Assembly (NCBI GenBank): GCA_964404165.1 | Contig: CAYOIZ010000015.1 | Coordinates: 1 to 64,000, forward strand | Reading direction: 5' to 3' | From: DASYLJ01 sp964404165 | GTDB lineage: Bacteria > Desulfobacterota > Binatia > DP-6 | DNA length: 64,000 bases | Shown: positions 43,997-53,500 of the stretch, piece after piece | How positions within the stretch are numbered: position 1 is the first letter of the stretch | How the letters are laid out: each line of letters starts with the position of its first letter | Notes under the pieces: model-generated | Seen by the model: only the letters and a program-made list of their open reading frames with translations | The model's database searches: none | Told to the model about the DNA's origin: nothing | Position numbers and translations under genes: made by a program

Positions 43997-45597
43997 GGCA
44001 TGCTCGCGGCCTTCTGCGCCACGAGCGGGAGCAGGTCGCCCATGGGCCAGCTCCAGTCGAGGATGTGGGTGCCGAGGAAGCTCGGGATCAGCGCCGGGTG
44101 ATCGAACGGGATCGGGTTCGGACGGAGATCGCCCATGCCCGGCGTGACGCGGATCTCGAGGTAGCTGTGGTCCGTCACGTCCTTCACGCATTCGGCGGTG
44201 TAGAAGGACGGGTACGACACGAACGGCGTGCCGAAGCCGGGATCGGGCACGATCTGGAAGATCGGCTGGTGGAGCTGCGTCGGGAAGTACGTGGCGGAGA
44301 GCAGCGCCGGACCACCCGCGAGCGCCGCCGGATTCGTGCACGCCTGGTCGAGCGCCGCCTCGCCGGTGTCGTTCGAGCCCTCCGTCGGGGCGTGGCCCTC
44401 GGCGTAGCTGCGGAAGGCGATCACGCAGCCGGTCTCGGCCGCCGTCCGACACAGCGGAACGTTCTCGAAGTCGCCGCCGGCGATCTCGCCCTGCGGCACG
44501 GTGACGTTGCCGCCGATGAGCAGCGCCGCGATCAGCTTGGCGCGGGCGGCGGGGAACGGGTCGATCTCCTCGCGGATGAGGCGGGTCGTCATGAACGTGC
44601 CCTGCGAGTGCGCCATGATCACGACGTTCCGGCCCGCGTTGTCGTAGCGCAGATAGAGGCGCCACGCGTCGAGCACGTCGGCGTAGGCGGCGGCCTGCAG
44701 CGCCTCCTGGTCGGGCGATCCGAAGGTGCCGATCGTCGTCTGACGGTAGTGCGGCGCGAAGATGCGGCACTGCCCGCGGAAGCGGGCCACCTGCGCCAGC
44801 AGCGGATCGAGCGTGTAGCTGACGTACTGCGGATCGGTCACGTCCTCGTGCAGTCCCGGCGTGCCGCCGAGATCGACGGTGGGGTAGACGTAGAAGCAGT
44901 CGTAGTCGCCGCCGGTTCCCGCGGGACCGGGCTCGAGCGTCGTCGAGAGGTCGGGGTGGACGACCGTCGTGTCCAGGTCGTTCGCCAGGCACTGGTCGAC
45001 CGCCAGGCCCGGGCGACACAGCCAGGCCGGATCCTCGCCGTACGGCAGCGGGCATCGCGTCGGCGGGCCGGTGGCCCCGGCCGTGAACAGCTTGCCCGAC
45101 TTGAACTTCCCGACGCCCGTGAACTCGGTGCAGTACTGCCGCGCGCCCAGCGTCAGGACGACGCGGACCTCGTCGGGCGCGAGCGTGATCGAATGCCCCA
45201 GCTCGGCGCCGGCGCCGACGACGCGCACGACCTTGCCGGCACGAACGACCACCTGCCGCACCGCGCCCTTGCCACGGTAGGCGTAGCCGACGAGCGCGCC
45301 CTTCTTCTTGGTGTAGTGCCATCCCGTCTGTGGCAGGTCGTAGGTGGTGTCGAAGACGTCACCGTCGGTCGACAGCACGCGCAGGGTGGCGCCGTGGACG
45401 ACCGGGTCGGCGGCACTGCCCTCGCCGCCCCCGAGGTCGATGTCCGCGTCCTTGGAGACGACCAGGAGCTTCCGCTTCGCCAGCGTCAGGCGCTGGCCCT
45501 CGATGAAGGCCGCGTCGGGCGAGGACGGGGCGATGCCGGCCGACACGACGGTGGCCGCGCACAGCATCGCGATGGTTGCCGCGAGAAATCGTTGCAC
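43993..45597 (-). CDS. Exported alpha/beta hydrolase (DUF3089) with N-terminal accessory domain
   Basis: A 534-residue predicted exported protein. A signal peptide (FLAATIAMLCAATVVSAG) precedes an accessory domain at about 36-182 (KLLVVSKDADID ... YCTEFTG), then a DUF3089 alpha/beta hydrolase at about 190-534 with LCRPGL, DCFYVYPT, and the nucleophile elbow AHSQGT; a conserved GTHILDW follows later and may hold the catalytic His. The first domain has no name I recognise and appears again at the C-terminus of the 1649-residue protein (53932-58881). GTG start. Substrate unknown; probably an ester or lipid outside the cell membrane. Confidence 0.82.
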   Translation of the reverse strand: MQRFLAATIAMLCAATVVSAGIAPSSPDAAFIEGQRLTLAKRKLLVVSKDADIDLGGGEGSAADPVVHGATLRVLSTDGDVFDTTYDLPQTGWHYTKKKGALVGYAYRGKGAVRQVVVRAGKVVRVVGAGAELGHSITLAPDEVRVVLTLGARQYCTEFTGVGKFKSGKLFTAGATGPPTRCPLPYGEDPAWLCRPGLAVDQCLANDLDTTVVHPDLSTTLEPGPAGTGGDYDCFYVYPTVDLGGTPGLHEDVTDPQYVSYTLDPLLAQVARFRGQCRIFAPHYRQTTIGTFGSPDQEALQAAAYADVLDAWRLYLRYDNAGRNVVIMAHSQGTFMTTRLIREEIDPFPAARAKLIAALLIGGNVTVPQGEIAGGDFENVPLCRTAAETGCVIAFRSYAEGHAPTEGSNDTGEAALDQACTNPAALAGGPALLSATYFPTQLHQPIFQIVPDPGFGTPFVSYPSFYTAECVKDVTDHSYLEIRVTPGMGDLRPNPIPFDHPALIPSFLGTHILDWSWPMGDLLPLVAQKAASMP

Positions 45598-45760
45598 GCG
45601 CCGTCGCTACCACGGCGTCGCGCAATGCGACAATCCGCTGCTGCTGCGACGTCGTCCCGACCGGGGCCCAGGGTGATCCCGCCGAGGTCGTGGGGTGCAG
45701 AAACATGGCCGGCGGCTCGGCTCGACCGCCGGGACGCGCTAGGACGTCACCAGGACGGCC

Positions 45761-46990
45761 ATGACCCCACCGACCATCGACGGACTGAAACGCTGGCTGG
45801 CGAGCCAGGCGCTGGCGGCGACGCCGGCGGAACGCATCGCGACCCACACGGCCGAGACGCTCCGCGCGCTCGGGCTCCCGCTCTGGCGCTGCCATGTCGG
45901 CATGAGCGCCCTCCACCCCCAGGTCGAGTCGATCGGGGTCACGTGGACGCGCGGCGGTGCCGACCAGGTGGAGACGTACGGGCACGGGTCGTTCGCGTCG
46001 ATCGCGACCACGAGCCCGTTCCACGATGCGGTGACCGCGGCGCAGCGGGCGGCCCGCGAGGGACTGGGACCCGAGTTCTGCATTCCGATGACGCGCTACC
46101 GGCTCGATCGCGGCGAGGGCATGCACTTCTCGCTGCTGTCCCGCTTCCGGGACGCCGGCGGCACCGACTACGTCTGCTTCGTCGCCGTGTTCGGCACCGA
46201 GGGGTCCTTCGACGGCCCCCTGTCGGGCGCGGCCATCAGCTTCACCACGGATCGCGCCGGCGGCTTCCGTGACGACGAGATCACGGTGCTCGCCGACGTC
46301 GTGCCGCCGCTCGCGACCGCACTCCGGGTGGCGGCGCACGTCACGACGACACGCAGCCTGCTCGACGTCTATCTCGGGCGCGACGTCGGCGGACGCGTCC
46401 TGAACGGCGAGATCCGCCGGGGATCGGTGGAGACGATCACCGCGGCGATCCTCGTCGGCGACCTGCGCGGCTTCACGACGCTCGCCGATACGGCGGCGAG
46501 CGACGTGCTGGTGGCGATGCTCGACGACCATCTCGACGCGCTCGTGGGCGCGGTGGAGGAGCGCGGCGGGCAGGTGCTCAAATTCCTCGGCGACGGCCTC
46601 CTCGCCACCTTCTCCACGCACGGCCCACGTCGCGACTGCGCCGACGCGCTCGACGCAGCGGTGGACGCGCTCGCCCGCACCGAGTCCCTCCGTCGGGCTC
46701 GGCAGGCCGACGGTCGACCCGTCGCCGCGCTCGATCTCGCGCTCCACGCCGGCGACGTCCTGTACGGCAACGTCGGCTCGGATCGACGCCTCGACTTCAC
46801 GGTCGTCGGCCCCGCCGTCAACGAGACGGCGCGGCTCGAGCTCCTGTGCTCCGTGCTCGACGTGCCGCTGGTCGCGAGCGGGCGCTTCGTCGAACACGTC
46901 GGTGCCCCGGAGCGCTTCCGGAGCCTCGGCACGCACGCACTCCGGGGCGTGCGCCTGCCCGCCGAGGTCTTCACGATCGCGTCGGCGTAG
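45761..46990 (+). CDS. Class III adenylate/guanylate cyclase
   Basis: A 409-residue soluble cyclase. The C-terminal catalytic domain has the two metal-binding aspartates, Asp234 in GDLRGFT and Asp278 in FLGDGLLATF, and HAGDVLYGNVGS and the VGPAVNETARLE transition-state region with Asn and Arg. The substrate-specifying Lys/Asp pair cannot be assigned safely by eye, so ATP versus GTP is open; cAMP is usual. The first 220 residues lack membrane helices and look like a regulatory input domain (possibly GAF-like). Shared neighbours are a small peptide gene and hydrolase genes. Confidence 0.88.
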   Translation: MTPPTIDGLKRWLASQALAATPAERIATHTAETLRALGLPLWRCHVGMSALHPQVESIGVTWTRGGADQVETYGHGSFASIATTSPFHDAVTAAQRAAREGLGPEFCIPMTRYRLDRGEGMHFSLLSRFRDAGGTDYVCFVAVFGTEGSFDGPLSGAAISFTTDRAGGFRDDEITVLADVVPPLATALRVAAHVTTTRSLLDVYLGRDVGGRVLNGEIRRGSVETITAAILVGDLRGFTTLADTAASDVLVAMLDDHLDALVGAVEERGGQVLKFLGDGLLATFSTHGPRRDCADALDAAVDALARTESLRRARQADGRPVAALDLALHAGDVLYGNVGSDRRLDFTVVGPAVNETARLELLCSVLDVPLVASGRFVEHVGAPERFRSLGTHALRGVRLPAEVFTIASA

Positions 46991-47068
46991 CGCGAGTTTG
47001 CACGGCCCGTCGCCCCGTGGTCTGTCGCACGGGCGCGCCGATCGCGGTGCCGACGAAGGAGGCGTCAG

Positions 47069-47164
47069 GTGTTCATGCAGGGATTCCGATCGATGCTGTG
47101 GCTGGTCGCGCCGCTGGTCATGGTGACGCACGTGGCGGCCAAGATCTCGCTCGAGTGTCCGTGA
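47069..47164 (+). CDS. Small hydrophobic (membrane) peptide
   Basis: A 31-residue peptide, MFMQGFRSMLWLVAPL then VMVTHVAAKISLECP, with one potential membrane helix of about 18 residues and a single Cys near the end. GTG 47069 is 6 bases after a perfect AAGGAGG (47056-47062); ATG 47075 is an alternative 12 bases after it. The stop is 7 bases before the epoxide hydrolase ATG, so it could be a leader-type coupling peptide or a real small membrane protein. No family recognised. Confidence 0.4.
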   Translation: MFMQGFRSMLWLVAPLVMVTHVAAKISLECP

Positions 47165-47171
47165 GGATCCG

Positions 47172-48068
47172 ATGACCACCGACATCACGCATCGCACCGT
47201 CGTCGCCAACGGGCTGCGCTTCCACGTAGCCGAGTGCGGCAGCGGCGACCGCCTCGCGCTCTGCCTCCATGGCTTCCCCGAGTGCTGGTACTCGTGGCGG
47301 CATCAGATGCCGGTGCTCGCCGAGCTGGGCTACCGCGTCTGGGCACCCGACCTGCGCGGCTACGGCGACACGGAGCGACCGGCGCGCATGGAGGACTACG
47401 CCATCGAGACGCTCCTCGACGACGTGGCCGGGCTGATCGATGCGGCGAACCCGTCCGAGACCGTGCTGGTGGCACACGACTGGGGCGCCGTGATCGCCTG
47501 GTTGTTCGCGATCCGTCGCGTGCGCCCGCTGGCGCGGCTCGTCGTCATGAACCTGCCCCATCCCGCCGGGTTCGAGCGCGAGCTCCGGCATTGGCGGCAG
47601 ATCCGGCGATCCTGGTACGCACTGTTCTTCCAGCTCCCCGCCCTCCCGGAGCTGGCGCTCGGGGCACGGGGCTGTCGCGCCATCGGCGAGGCGTTCGTCG
47701 GCTCGGCGATCGACAAGTCGCGCTTCCCCGACGACGTGCTCCAGGTCTATCGCGACGCCGCGGCACGCCCCGGCGCACTCACCGCCATGCTGAACTACTA
47801 TCGCGCGTTCGTGCGCGGCGGTGGTGGCAGCCGCCAGCGCGCCCTCGGCTACCCGACCATCGAGACGCCGACGCTGCTCATCTGGGGCGAAGAGGACATC
47901 GCCCTCTGCCGCGAGACCACCGACGGCACGGAGCAGTGGGTCCGCGACCTCACCGTGCGCTATCTGCCGCGCGTGTCGCACTGGGTGCAGCAGGAGGCAC
48001 CGGAGACGGTGAACGCCATGCTGACGGCCTGGCTCACCGGCGCGCCGGTGCCCCAGGCGGGCGGGTGA
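47172..48068 (+). CDS. Epoxide hydrolase-like alpha/beta hydrolase
   Basis: A 298-residue alpha/beta hydrolase of the epoxide hydrolase/haloalkane dehalogenase group. HGFPECWYSW gives the oxyanion-hole motif, nucleophile Asp103 lies in VAHDWGA, a cap domain follows, and the catalytic His is in RVSHWVQQ. A nucleophilic Asp rather than Ser excludes ordinary esterases. It opens toxic epoxides or carbon-halogen bonds; substrate unknown. Its stop overlaps the start of the serine hydrolase gene (GTGA), so these two are coupled. A cytochrome P450 nearby (49365) could form epoxides for this enzyme; this is inference. Confidence 0.9.
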   Translation: MTTDITHRTVVANGLRFHVAECGSGDRLALCLHGFPECWYSWRHQMPVLAELGYRVWAPDLRGYGDTERPARMEDYAIETLLDDVAGLIDAANPSETVLVAHDWGAVIAWLFAIRRVRPLARLVVMNLPHPAGFERELRHWRQIRRSWYALFFQLPALPELALGARGCRAIGEAFVGSAIDKSRFPDDVLQVYRDAAARPGALTAMLNYYRAFVRGGGGSRQRALGYPTIETPTLLIWGEEDIALCRETTDGTEQWVRDLTVRYLPRVSHWVQQEAPETVNAMLTAWLTGAPVPQAGG

Positions 48069-49315
48069 GCACGCGCGAATCCCTGCCCCATCCCGCACCC
48101 GCACCGGCACGGGGCGGCGTCGAGCCCGGCTACGAGCCCGTCGCAGCGCGATTCGCTCGGCACCTCGCCGCGGGCGACGAGATCGGTGCCGCCGTCTGCG
48201 TCTACCATCGGGGCCGTCGCGTGGTCGACGTGTGGGGCGGGTGGGCCGACCCGGCCACGCGTCGTCCGTGGGAGGGCGACACGCGCGTCGTCGTCTTCTC
48301 CGTGACGAAGGGGTTCGCCGCCATGGCGCTCCATCTGCTGGCGGACCGCGGCCTCCTCGACTGGGAGGCTCCGGTCGCGCGCTACTGGCCGGGGTTCGGC
48401 CGCAACGGCAAAGCGGACATCCGGGTCGGAACGCTCCTCGGCCACCGCGGCGGCCTGCCGTACCTCACGACACGGCTCACGCTCGACGACTGCGTCGATC
48501 CGACGCGCGCCGACGTCGTCCTGCGGGCGCTCGAGACGCAGGTGCCGGCATGGGAGCCGGAGCGCGGCCAGGGGTATCACGCCACCACGTTCGGCCTCTA
48601 TGCGCGCGAGCTGTTCGAGCGCATCGCCGGCGAGCCGCTCGGCCCGTTCCTGCGCCGCGAGCTGTTCGAGCCGCTCGGATCGGACGTGTGGCTCGGCACC
48701 CCCGCGACGGAGGACGCCCGCGCCGCAGCCATCTTCCCGCCGACCACCGCGACGCGCCTGCGCCACATGATCGCGGCGGCGATCACGCGACCGTCGTCAG
48801 TCGAAGGACGACTGGCGCGCGCCATGCTGCAGCGCCACTCCGTGCCACGCGCGGCGTTGCTCAATCCCGACCCGGGTCCCGAGGGCGTGCGCGCCTACGA
48901 CCGCGTCGACGTGCGCCGCGCGGCGCTCGCCTGGGCGTCGGCGACGGCGAGCGCGAACGGCATCGCCCGCGCGTATCTCCCGTTCGCATCCGGGGGGACG
49001 TCCGGCGACCGGTGCTACCTGCGCCCGGACACGCTCGCCCCGGTGTACGAGCGCCTGGGATGGTCCGAATGCGACGCCGTGCTGCAGAAGCCGCTCGGGT
49101 GGTCGCACGGCTTCCTGAAGGACGAGCCCCACGTCTTCAGCCCGACCCGCGAGTCGTTCGGACACCCCGGGCTGGGGGGCGCCCTCGGCTGGTGCGATCC
49201 CGTCCATCAGCTCGCGATCGGCTACGTCACCAACCGGCTCGACTGGCGCGTGCGCTCGCCCCGCGCCGTGGCGCTCTGCCAGGCGCTCTACGCCTGCGAG
49301 GCGGTCCGCGCGTAG
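48065..49315 (+). CDS. Serine hydrolase of the beta-lactamase/EstB family
   Basis: A 416-residue protein with the class C beta-lactamase-like fold used by esterases. The catalytic motif SxxK is S79-V-T-K82, a conserved HRGG is present in GHRGGLP, and the tyrosine motif lies in YHATTFGLY; GHPGLGGALG near the C-terminus matches the KTG/HxG region of EstB-type enzymes. No signal peptide, so it is cytoplasmic and likely an esterase, not a lactamase. GTG 48065 overlaps the preceding stop. Substrate unknown. Confidence 0.87.
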   Translation: MSTRESLPHPAPAPARGGVEPGYEPVAARFARHLAAGDEIGAAVCVYHRGRRVVDVWGGWADPATRRPWEGDTRVVVFSVTKGFAAMALHLLADRGLLDWEAPVARYWPGFGRNGKADIRVGTLLGHRGGLPYLTTRLTLDDCVDPTRADVVLRALETQVPAWEPERGQGYHATTFGLYARELFERIAGEPLGPFLRRELFEPLGSDVWLGTPATEDARAAAIFPPTTATRLRHMIAAAITRPSSVEGRLARAMLQRHSVPRAALLNPDPGPEGVRAYDRVDVRRAALAWASATASANGIARAYLPFASGGTSGDRCYLRPDTLAPVYERLGWSECDAVLQKPLGWSHGFLKDEPHVFSPTRESFGHPGLGGALGWCDPVHQLAIGYVTNRLDWRVRSPRAVALCQALYACEAVRA

Positions 49316-49364
49316 CACGGCCGATGGACGGCATACGGCGTACTTTCGTAGAACCGCCCCCATC

Positions 49365-50537
49365 ATGACGCCCACCTTCGTGCTCCGCAGCGGCGAGAGC
49401 TGGCGCGATCCGTTCGCGTCGTACGCGGCGCTCCGCGAACGGGACCCCGTGCACCACGTCGTCGACGGCGACTACTGGGTGCTGACCCGCTTCGCCGACG
49501 TCTGGGCCGCCGCCGGCGACCCGGCCACCTTCTCCTCGGCGCGGGGGCTCACCGTCGGCTACGGCGAGATCGAGGCGATCAACATGGGCGACGCGATGCC
49601 CATGGTGTTCCTCGATCCGCCCGAGCACACCGCGTTCCGCCGACTGGTGACGAGCGACCTCACCCCGCGCAAGGTGTCGGCGATCGAGCCCGCGATCCGC
49701 CGGTTCGTCGTCGAGCGCATCGAGCGCATGCGTGCCGCCGGCGAGGCCGACGTCGTAGCCGAGCTGTTCAAGCCGTTGCCGAGCTTCGTCGTCGCGCACT
49801 ACCTCGGCGTGCCCGCCGACGACCGCCCGCTCTTCGATCGCTGGACCGAGGCCATCGTCCAGGCGGCGGCGGAGGGAAACGTCGTCGGCGCCGGCAATCC
49901 CTTCGCGGAGCTGCTCGGCTACTTCGCGCAGCTCGTCGCACGCCGTCGCACGGAGCCGGGCGACGACATCGTCTCCGCGCTCACCCGCCTCGGCGAGGAC
50001 AACGTCTCGCTCGCCCGCATCCTCGGCTTCGCGTTCACGATGGTGACGGGCGGCAACGACACCGTCACCGGCATGCTGTCCGGCTCGGCCTGCCTCCTCA
50101 CCCGGCACCGTGATCAGCGACGGAAGTTGCTCGACGATCCGCGCCGCATCCCGAATGCCGTCGAGGAGCTGCTGCGTCTGACCTCGCCGGTGCAGAACCT
50201 CGCGCGCACCGCCACGCGTGACGTCGCGCTCGACGGCGGCACGATCCCGGCCGGTCGGAAGGTCCTGCTGTGCTACGCGGCCGCGAATCGCGACGAGCGC
50301 GAGTTCGGTCCCACCGCCGAGGCCTTCGACGTCGATCGTCGGATCGGGAAGATACTGACGCTGAGCTACGGCACGCACTACTGCATCGGTGCCGCTGCCG
50401 CGCGCCTGCAGTCGCGGGTGGTGCTGGAGGAGCTGCTGGCGCGTTGTCCCGACTTCACGGTCGACGTCGGGGCCGGGCGCTACGCCGGCGGGAGCTACGT
50501 TCGCCGCCACGTCTCGTTGCCGTGGTCGGCAGGCTGA
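49365..50537 (+). CDS. Cytochrome P450
   Basis: A 390-residue soluble bacterial P450. The I-helix motif is TGGNDT (A/G-G-x-D/E-T), ExxR is EELLRLTS, and the haem-thiolate loop is LSYGTHYCIG with Cys340. The canonical FGxGxHxCxG starts with Phe-Gly; here it is Leu-Ser, which may change haem potential. Needs a ferredoxin/reductase, none of which is nearby. It is the last gene in the block of hydrolases, 49 bp after the serine hydrolase. A convergent terminator follows. Confidence 0.93.
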   Translation: MTPTFVLRSGESWRDPFASYAALRERDPVHHVVDGDYWVLTRFADVWAAAGDPATFSSARGLTVGYGEIEAINMGDAMPMVFLDPPEHTAFRRLVTSDLTPRKVSAIEPAIRRFVVERIERMRAAGEADVVAELFKPLPSFVVAHYLGVPADDRPLFDRWTEAIVQAAAEGNVVGAGNPFAELLGYFAQLVARRRTEPGDDIVSALTRLGEDNVSLARILGFAFTMVTGGNDTVTGMLSGSACLLTRHRDQRRKLLDDPRRIPNAVEELLRLTSPVQNLARTATRDVALDGGTIPAGRKVLLCYAAANRDEREFGPTAEAFDVDRRIGKILTLSYGTHYCIGAAAARLQSRVVLEELLARCPDFTVDVGAGRYAGGSYVRRHVSLPWSAG

Positions 50538-50545
50538 ACGACGCC

Positions 50546-50577
50546 GCGGGCGGACCGGAACGACCCGGCCCGCCCGC
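50546..50577. terminator. Bidirectional terminator between P450 and cytochrome c genes
   Basis: GCGGGCGG (50546-50553) pairs with CCGCCCGC-type sequence (50570-50577), then after one A/C mismatch CCGG (50555-50558) pairs with CCGG (50565-50568), loop AACGAC. It lies in the 54-bp gap between convergent stops. Confidence 0.7.
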
Positions 50578-50591
50578 TGCGTGCTGATGGC

Positions 50592-53500
50592 TCAGGGCCG
50601 GCAGTCGAGGACCGGGGTCCCCACCGGCACGTCCTTGGCGCAGTCGCAGAGCGCGGCGGCGTCGGCGAACACCGCATCGTCCGGCGCCAGATCGGCCGCC
50701 GGGAACGGCGTCGTCCCGTCGTCGATCGTTCGAAGGAAGGAGATCAGGTCGGTGACGGCGCTGGGATCGTCGTCGAGGACGTTCTCGTCGCCACCCGTGC
50801 CGGCCCGCCAGTGCGCCGTGGCGGCCGCCAGGACGTTCGGATCGGTGCCGATGCCGAACACCTCCTCCAGCGACGCGGCCGATCCGGTACGGAAGTACGG
50901 CGCGGTGTCGCCGATGCCGAGCAGCGTCGGCGTGTTGAATCCGTCACCGCCGAACGCGGCGGCGACGGCGAGCGCGGGAGCGACGGTGTTGACGGGGCTG
51001 ATCGCGCCGTGGCGCACCTCGATCGGGTTGGTGGCCGCGAACGTGCCGACCTGACGCATGATCCGGAGGCGCTCCACCGCTCCTGGCGGTGCCGGCACCT
51101 CGCAGGCCCGGCCCGCGCCCGCCGCGGAGTTGAAGCCGTTCAGGAACACCGCGCCGAGGTCGGCGATGTTGACGATGCCGGTGTCGGTGCCCGGGATCGG
51201 ATTGGCGTCGACCGGATCGTAGGTCACGCGGCTCGTCGTCCACTTGGCGCCGCTGTGACAGGCGACGCAGTTGGCACCACCCGGGGCGGCTTCACCGAAG
51301 ATGTTGCGGCCGCGCTCCGGATCGCCGCTGGTGCTCGGCGGGGCGATGGGACTCCGGACGGCGAACGCGATCCAGTTGGTGATGTCGGTCTGCTGCGTGG
51401 ACCGGTCCGAGCTCGCCGGGCCGTAGTTGCGGACGTTCGGGTCGGAGTCGGGCGTGATGCCGTCCGCGTTGACGTCGGTGTTGGTGACGATGAAGCCGCG
51501 GCCGCCGAACACGCCGCGCGTGTTGAGCTCGAAGTCGGGATTCTCGTCGCGCACCGGCGTCCAGTTGAGGAGGCGCTGGTCGCCCAGGCCCTCGAGGTTG
51601 CTGAAGGTCCCGTCGAGCGAGATCGTCTGGCGCGGACCCGCCTCGAACGACCACGTCACGTTGTCGGTGCGGCCGTCGGGATGGCACGACGCGCAGCCGC
51701 CCCAGCCGCGATCGGACCAGAACGGACGCGAGGTGAAGAAGTCGATCTTGCCCCGCAGGATGCTGAGCTCGAGCAGGTCGGTCGGCAGCTCGGACGAGCG
51801 CACGCGCTCGAGGACGGTGTTCCCCACCAGGTCGGCCACCACGACGTCGCGGGTGGTCGGACAGACCACGTACCCGTGCGTGCCGTCGGCGTCGAGCACG
51901 ATGCCGCGCGGATTGCGTCCGGCGCTGGTGGCGTTGGCCGGATCGATGGTGGGGATGCGCACCACGGGGCTCTGTGCGAACGGGCCGGCGGCGGTGGGCG
52001 CGTTGATCGTCGGCTTGCCGGACGCCTCGAAGTCCATGCGCACGATGAAGTCGCTGCCCTGGCTCACCACCCAGCACACGCCGGTGGCGTCGGAGCAGTC
52101 GATGTCGACGGGCACCGACGGGAACAGGCGGTCGGTGTTGTCCCGGACCTGCGCATCGAGCAGGCCGCCCGGCAGGTCGAAGTTGATGCCGCGGTTCATG
52201 TTGAACGTCTGGTCGGCCAGCTCCGCGTTGCTGTCGACGTCGAAGACCGACATCAGGCTCTGGACGTTGCCGTTGAACCGCAGCGGCGGCTCGGGTGACG
52301 CCGCCGAGCTCGGCACGAAGCCGCGCCCGTCGAAGATGGCGATGCTCTGCAGCAGGTTCGGGAACGCGCCGGTGTTCTGCGTCACGGCGCCGTCGGTGCC
52401 GCCGTCGGCGAAGATGGTGCGCGGCGCGTCGGTCGGCGTGCTGTTCACGAACTGGCCACGGGCGAGCTTGAACCCGGTGTCGGCGATCGGCGCCAGCACC
52501 ACCTCGTCGACGACGGTATTCGTCGCCGTGGACACGACGTCGACGACGCCTTCGCGCGAGTCGTCGAAGATGCCCTCGCCCACGATCGGCTGCCCCTTCG
52601 CTCCGGCAGGGAACGCCGCTCCCGCGCCGTCGGTGCCGCCGAGGCCTGCGGACGTGGGCGGGACGAAGCCGGCACGCGGGCGCCCGAAGAAGTTCGGGAC
52701 GTACAGGTGCTCGTCGAGGTCGTCGTCGTCACCGTCGTTGGTGATGGCGAGCGCCCGCGGGCTGCGGCCCACGGGAATGGTCTCGACGACCTGGTTGGTC
52801 GCCGTGTCGATGACGTCCACCGCGTTGGCGTTGGCGGTCGCCACGTACACGAAGCGTCCGTTGGGCGATGCGACGATCGCCTGCGGCTCGGTGCCCACGT
52901 CGATCGTGGCGACGGTCGTGTAGTCGGTCAGGTCGATCACCGACACCGTACCGCTGACGGTGTTGGCGACGTAGACCCACGGCTTGCTCACGAGCGTCGC
53001 CACCGAGCGCGGCTCCTGTCCGACGGCGACCTCCTGCAGCTTCGTGAGGCGCGCATCGGTGCCCACCTCGAAGAACGAGATGGTGTCCGTGTCGGTATTG
53101 GCCGCCACCAGCGTGGCGCCGTCGGCCGTGAGCTCGATCGGGCTCGACTTGTCGGCTCGGGTGGCGAGGCATCGGCAGTCGGCGCTGCAGGCCTCGCTCG
53201 CACCGCAGCCAGCGGCGCTACCATCGCACTGCTCGCCGAGCCCGACGTCGACCACGTCGTCGCCGCACACGGAGGTCGTGGCCGTGAACTCGGTCGCCAC
53301 GCCGCGGATGCTGAACGTCCCCGTCATGACGGAGCAGTCGTCGGTGATCACGGCCTTGAGCCGCGCTCTGCCGGCGACGCCGTCACAGCTCCCCTTGGCG
53401 AACCCGGCGATCACGGAGGTGCCCTTCTTGCGCCGGCGGAGCTTCGCGCGACGCTCTCCACAGAGCGTCCCGACGGCGATCGTGCGGTTCTGGAGCACGA

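Noticed and set aside
42766..46272. Plus-strand open frame of 1168 codons
   Set aside because: It runs across DUF1214, the minus-strand hydrolase and the cyclase in another frame and has no coherent domain.
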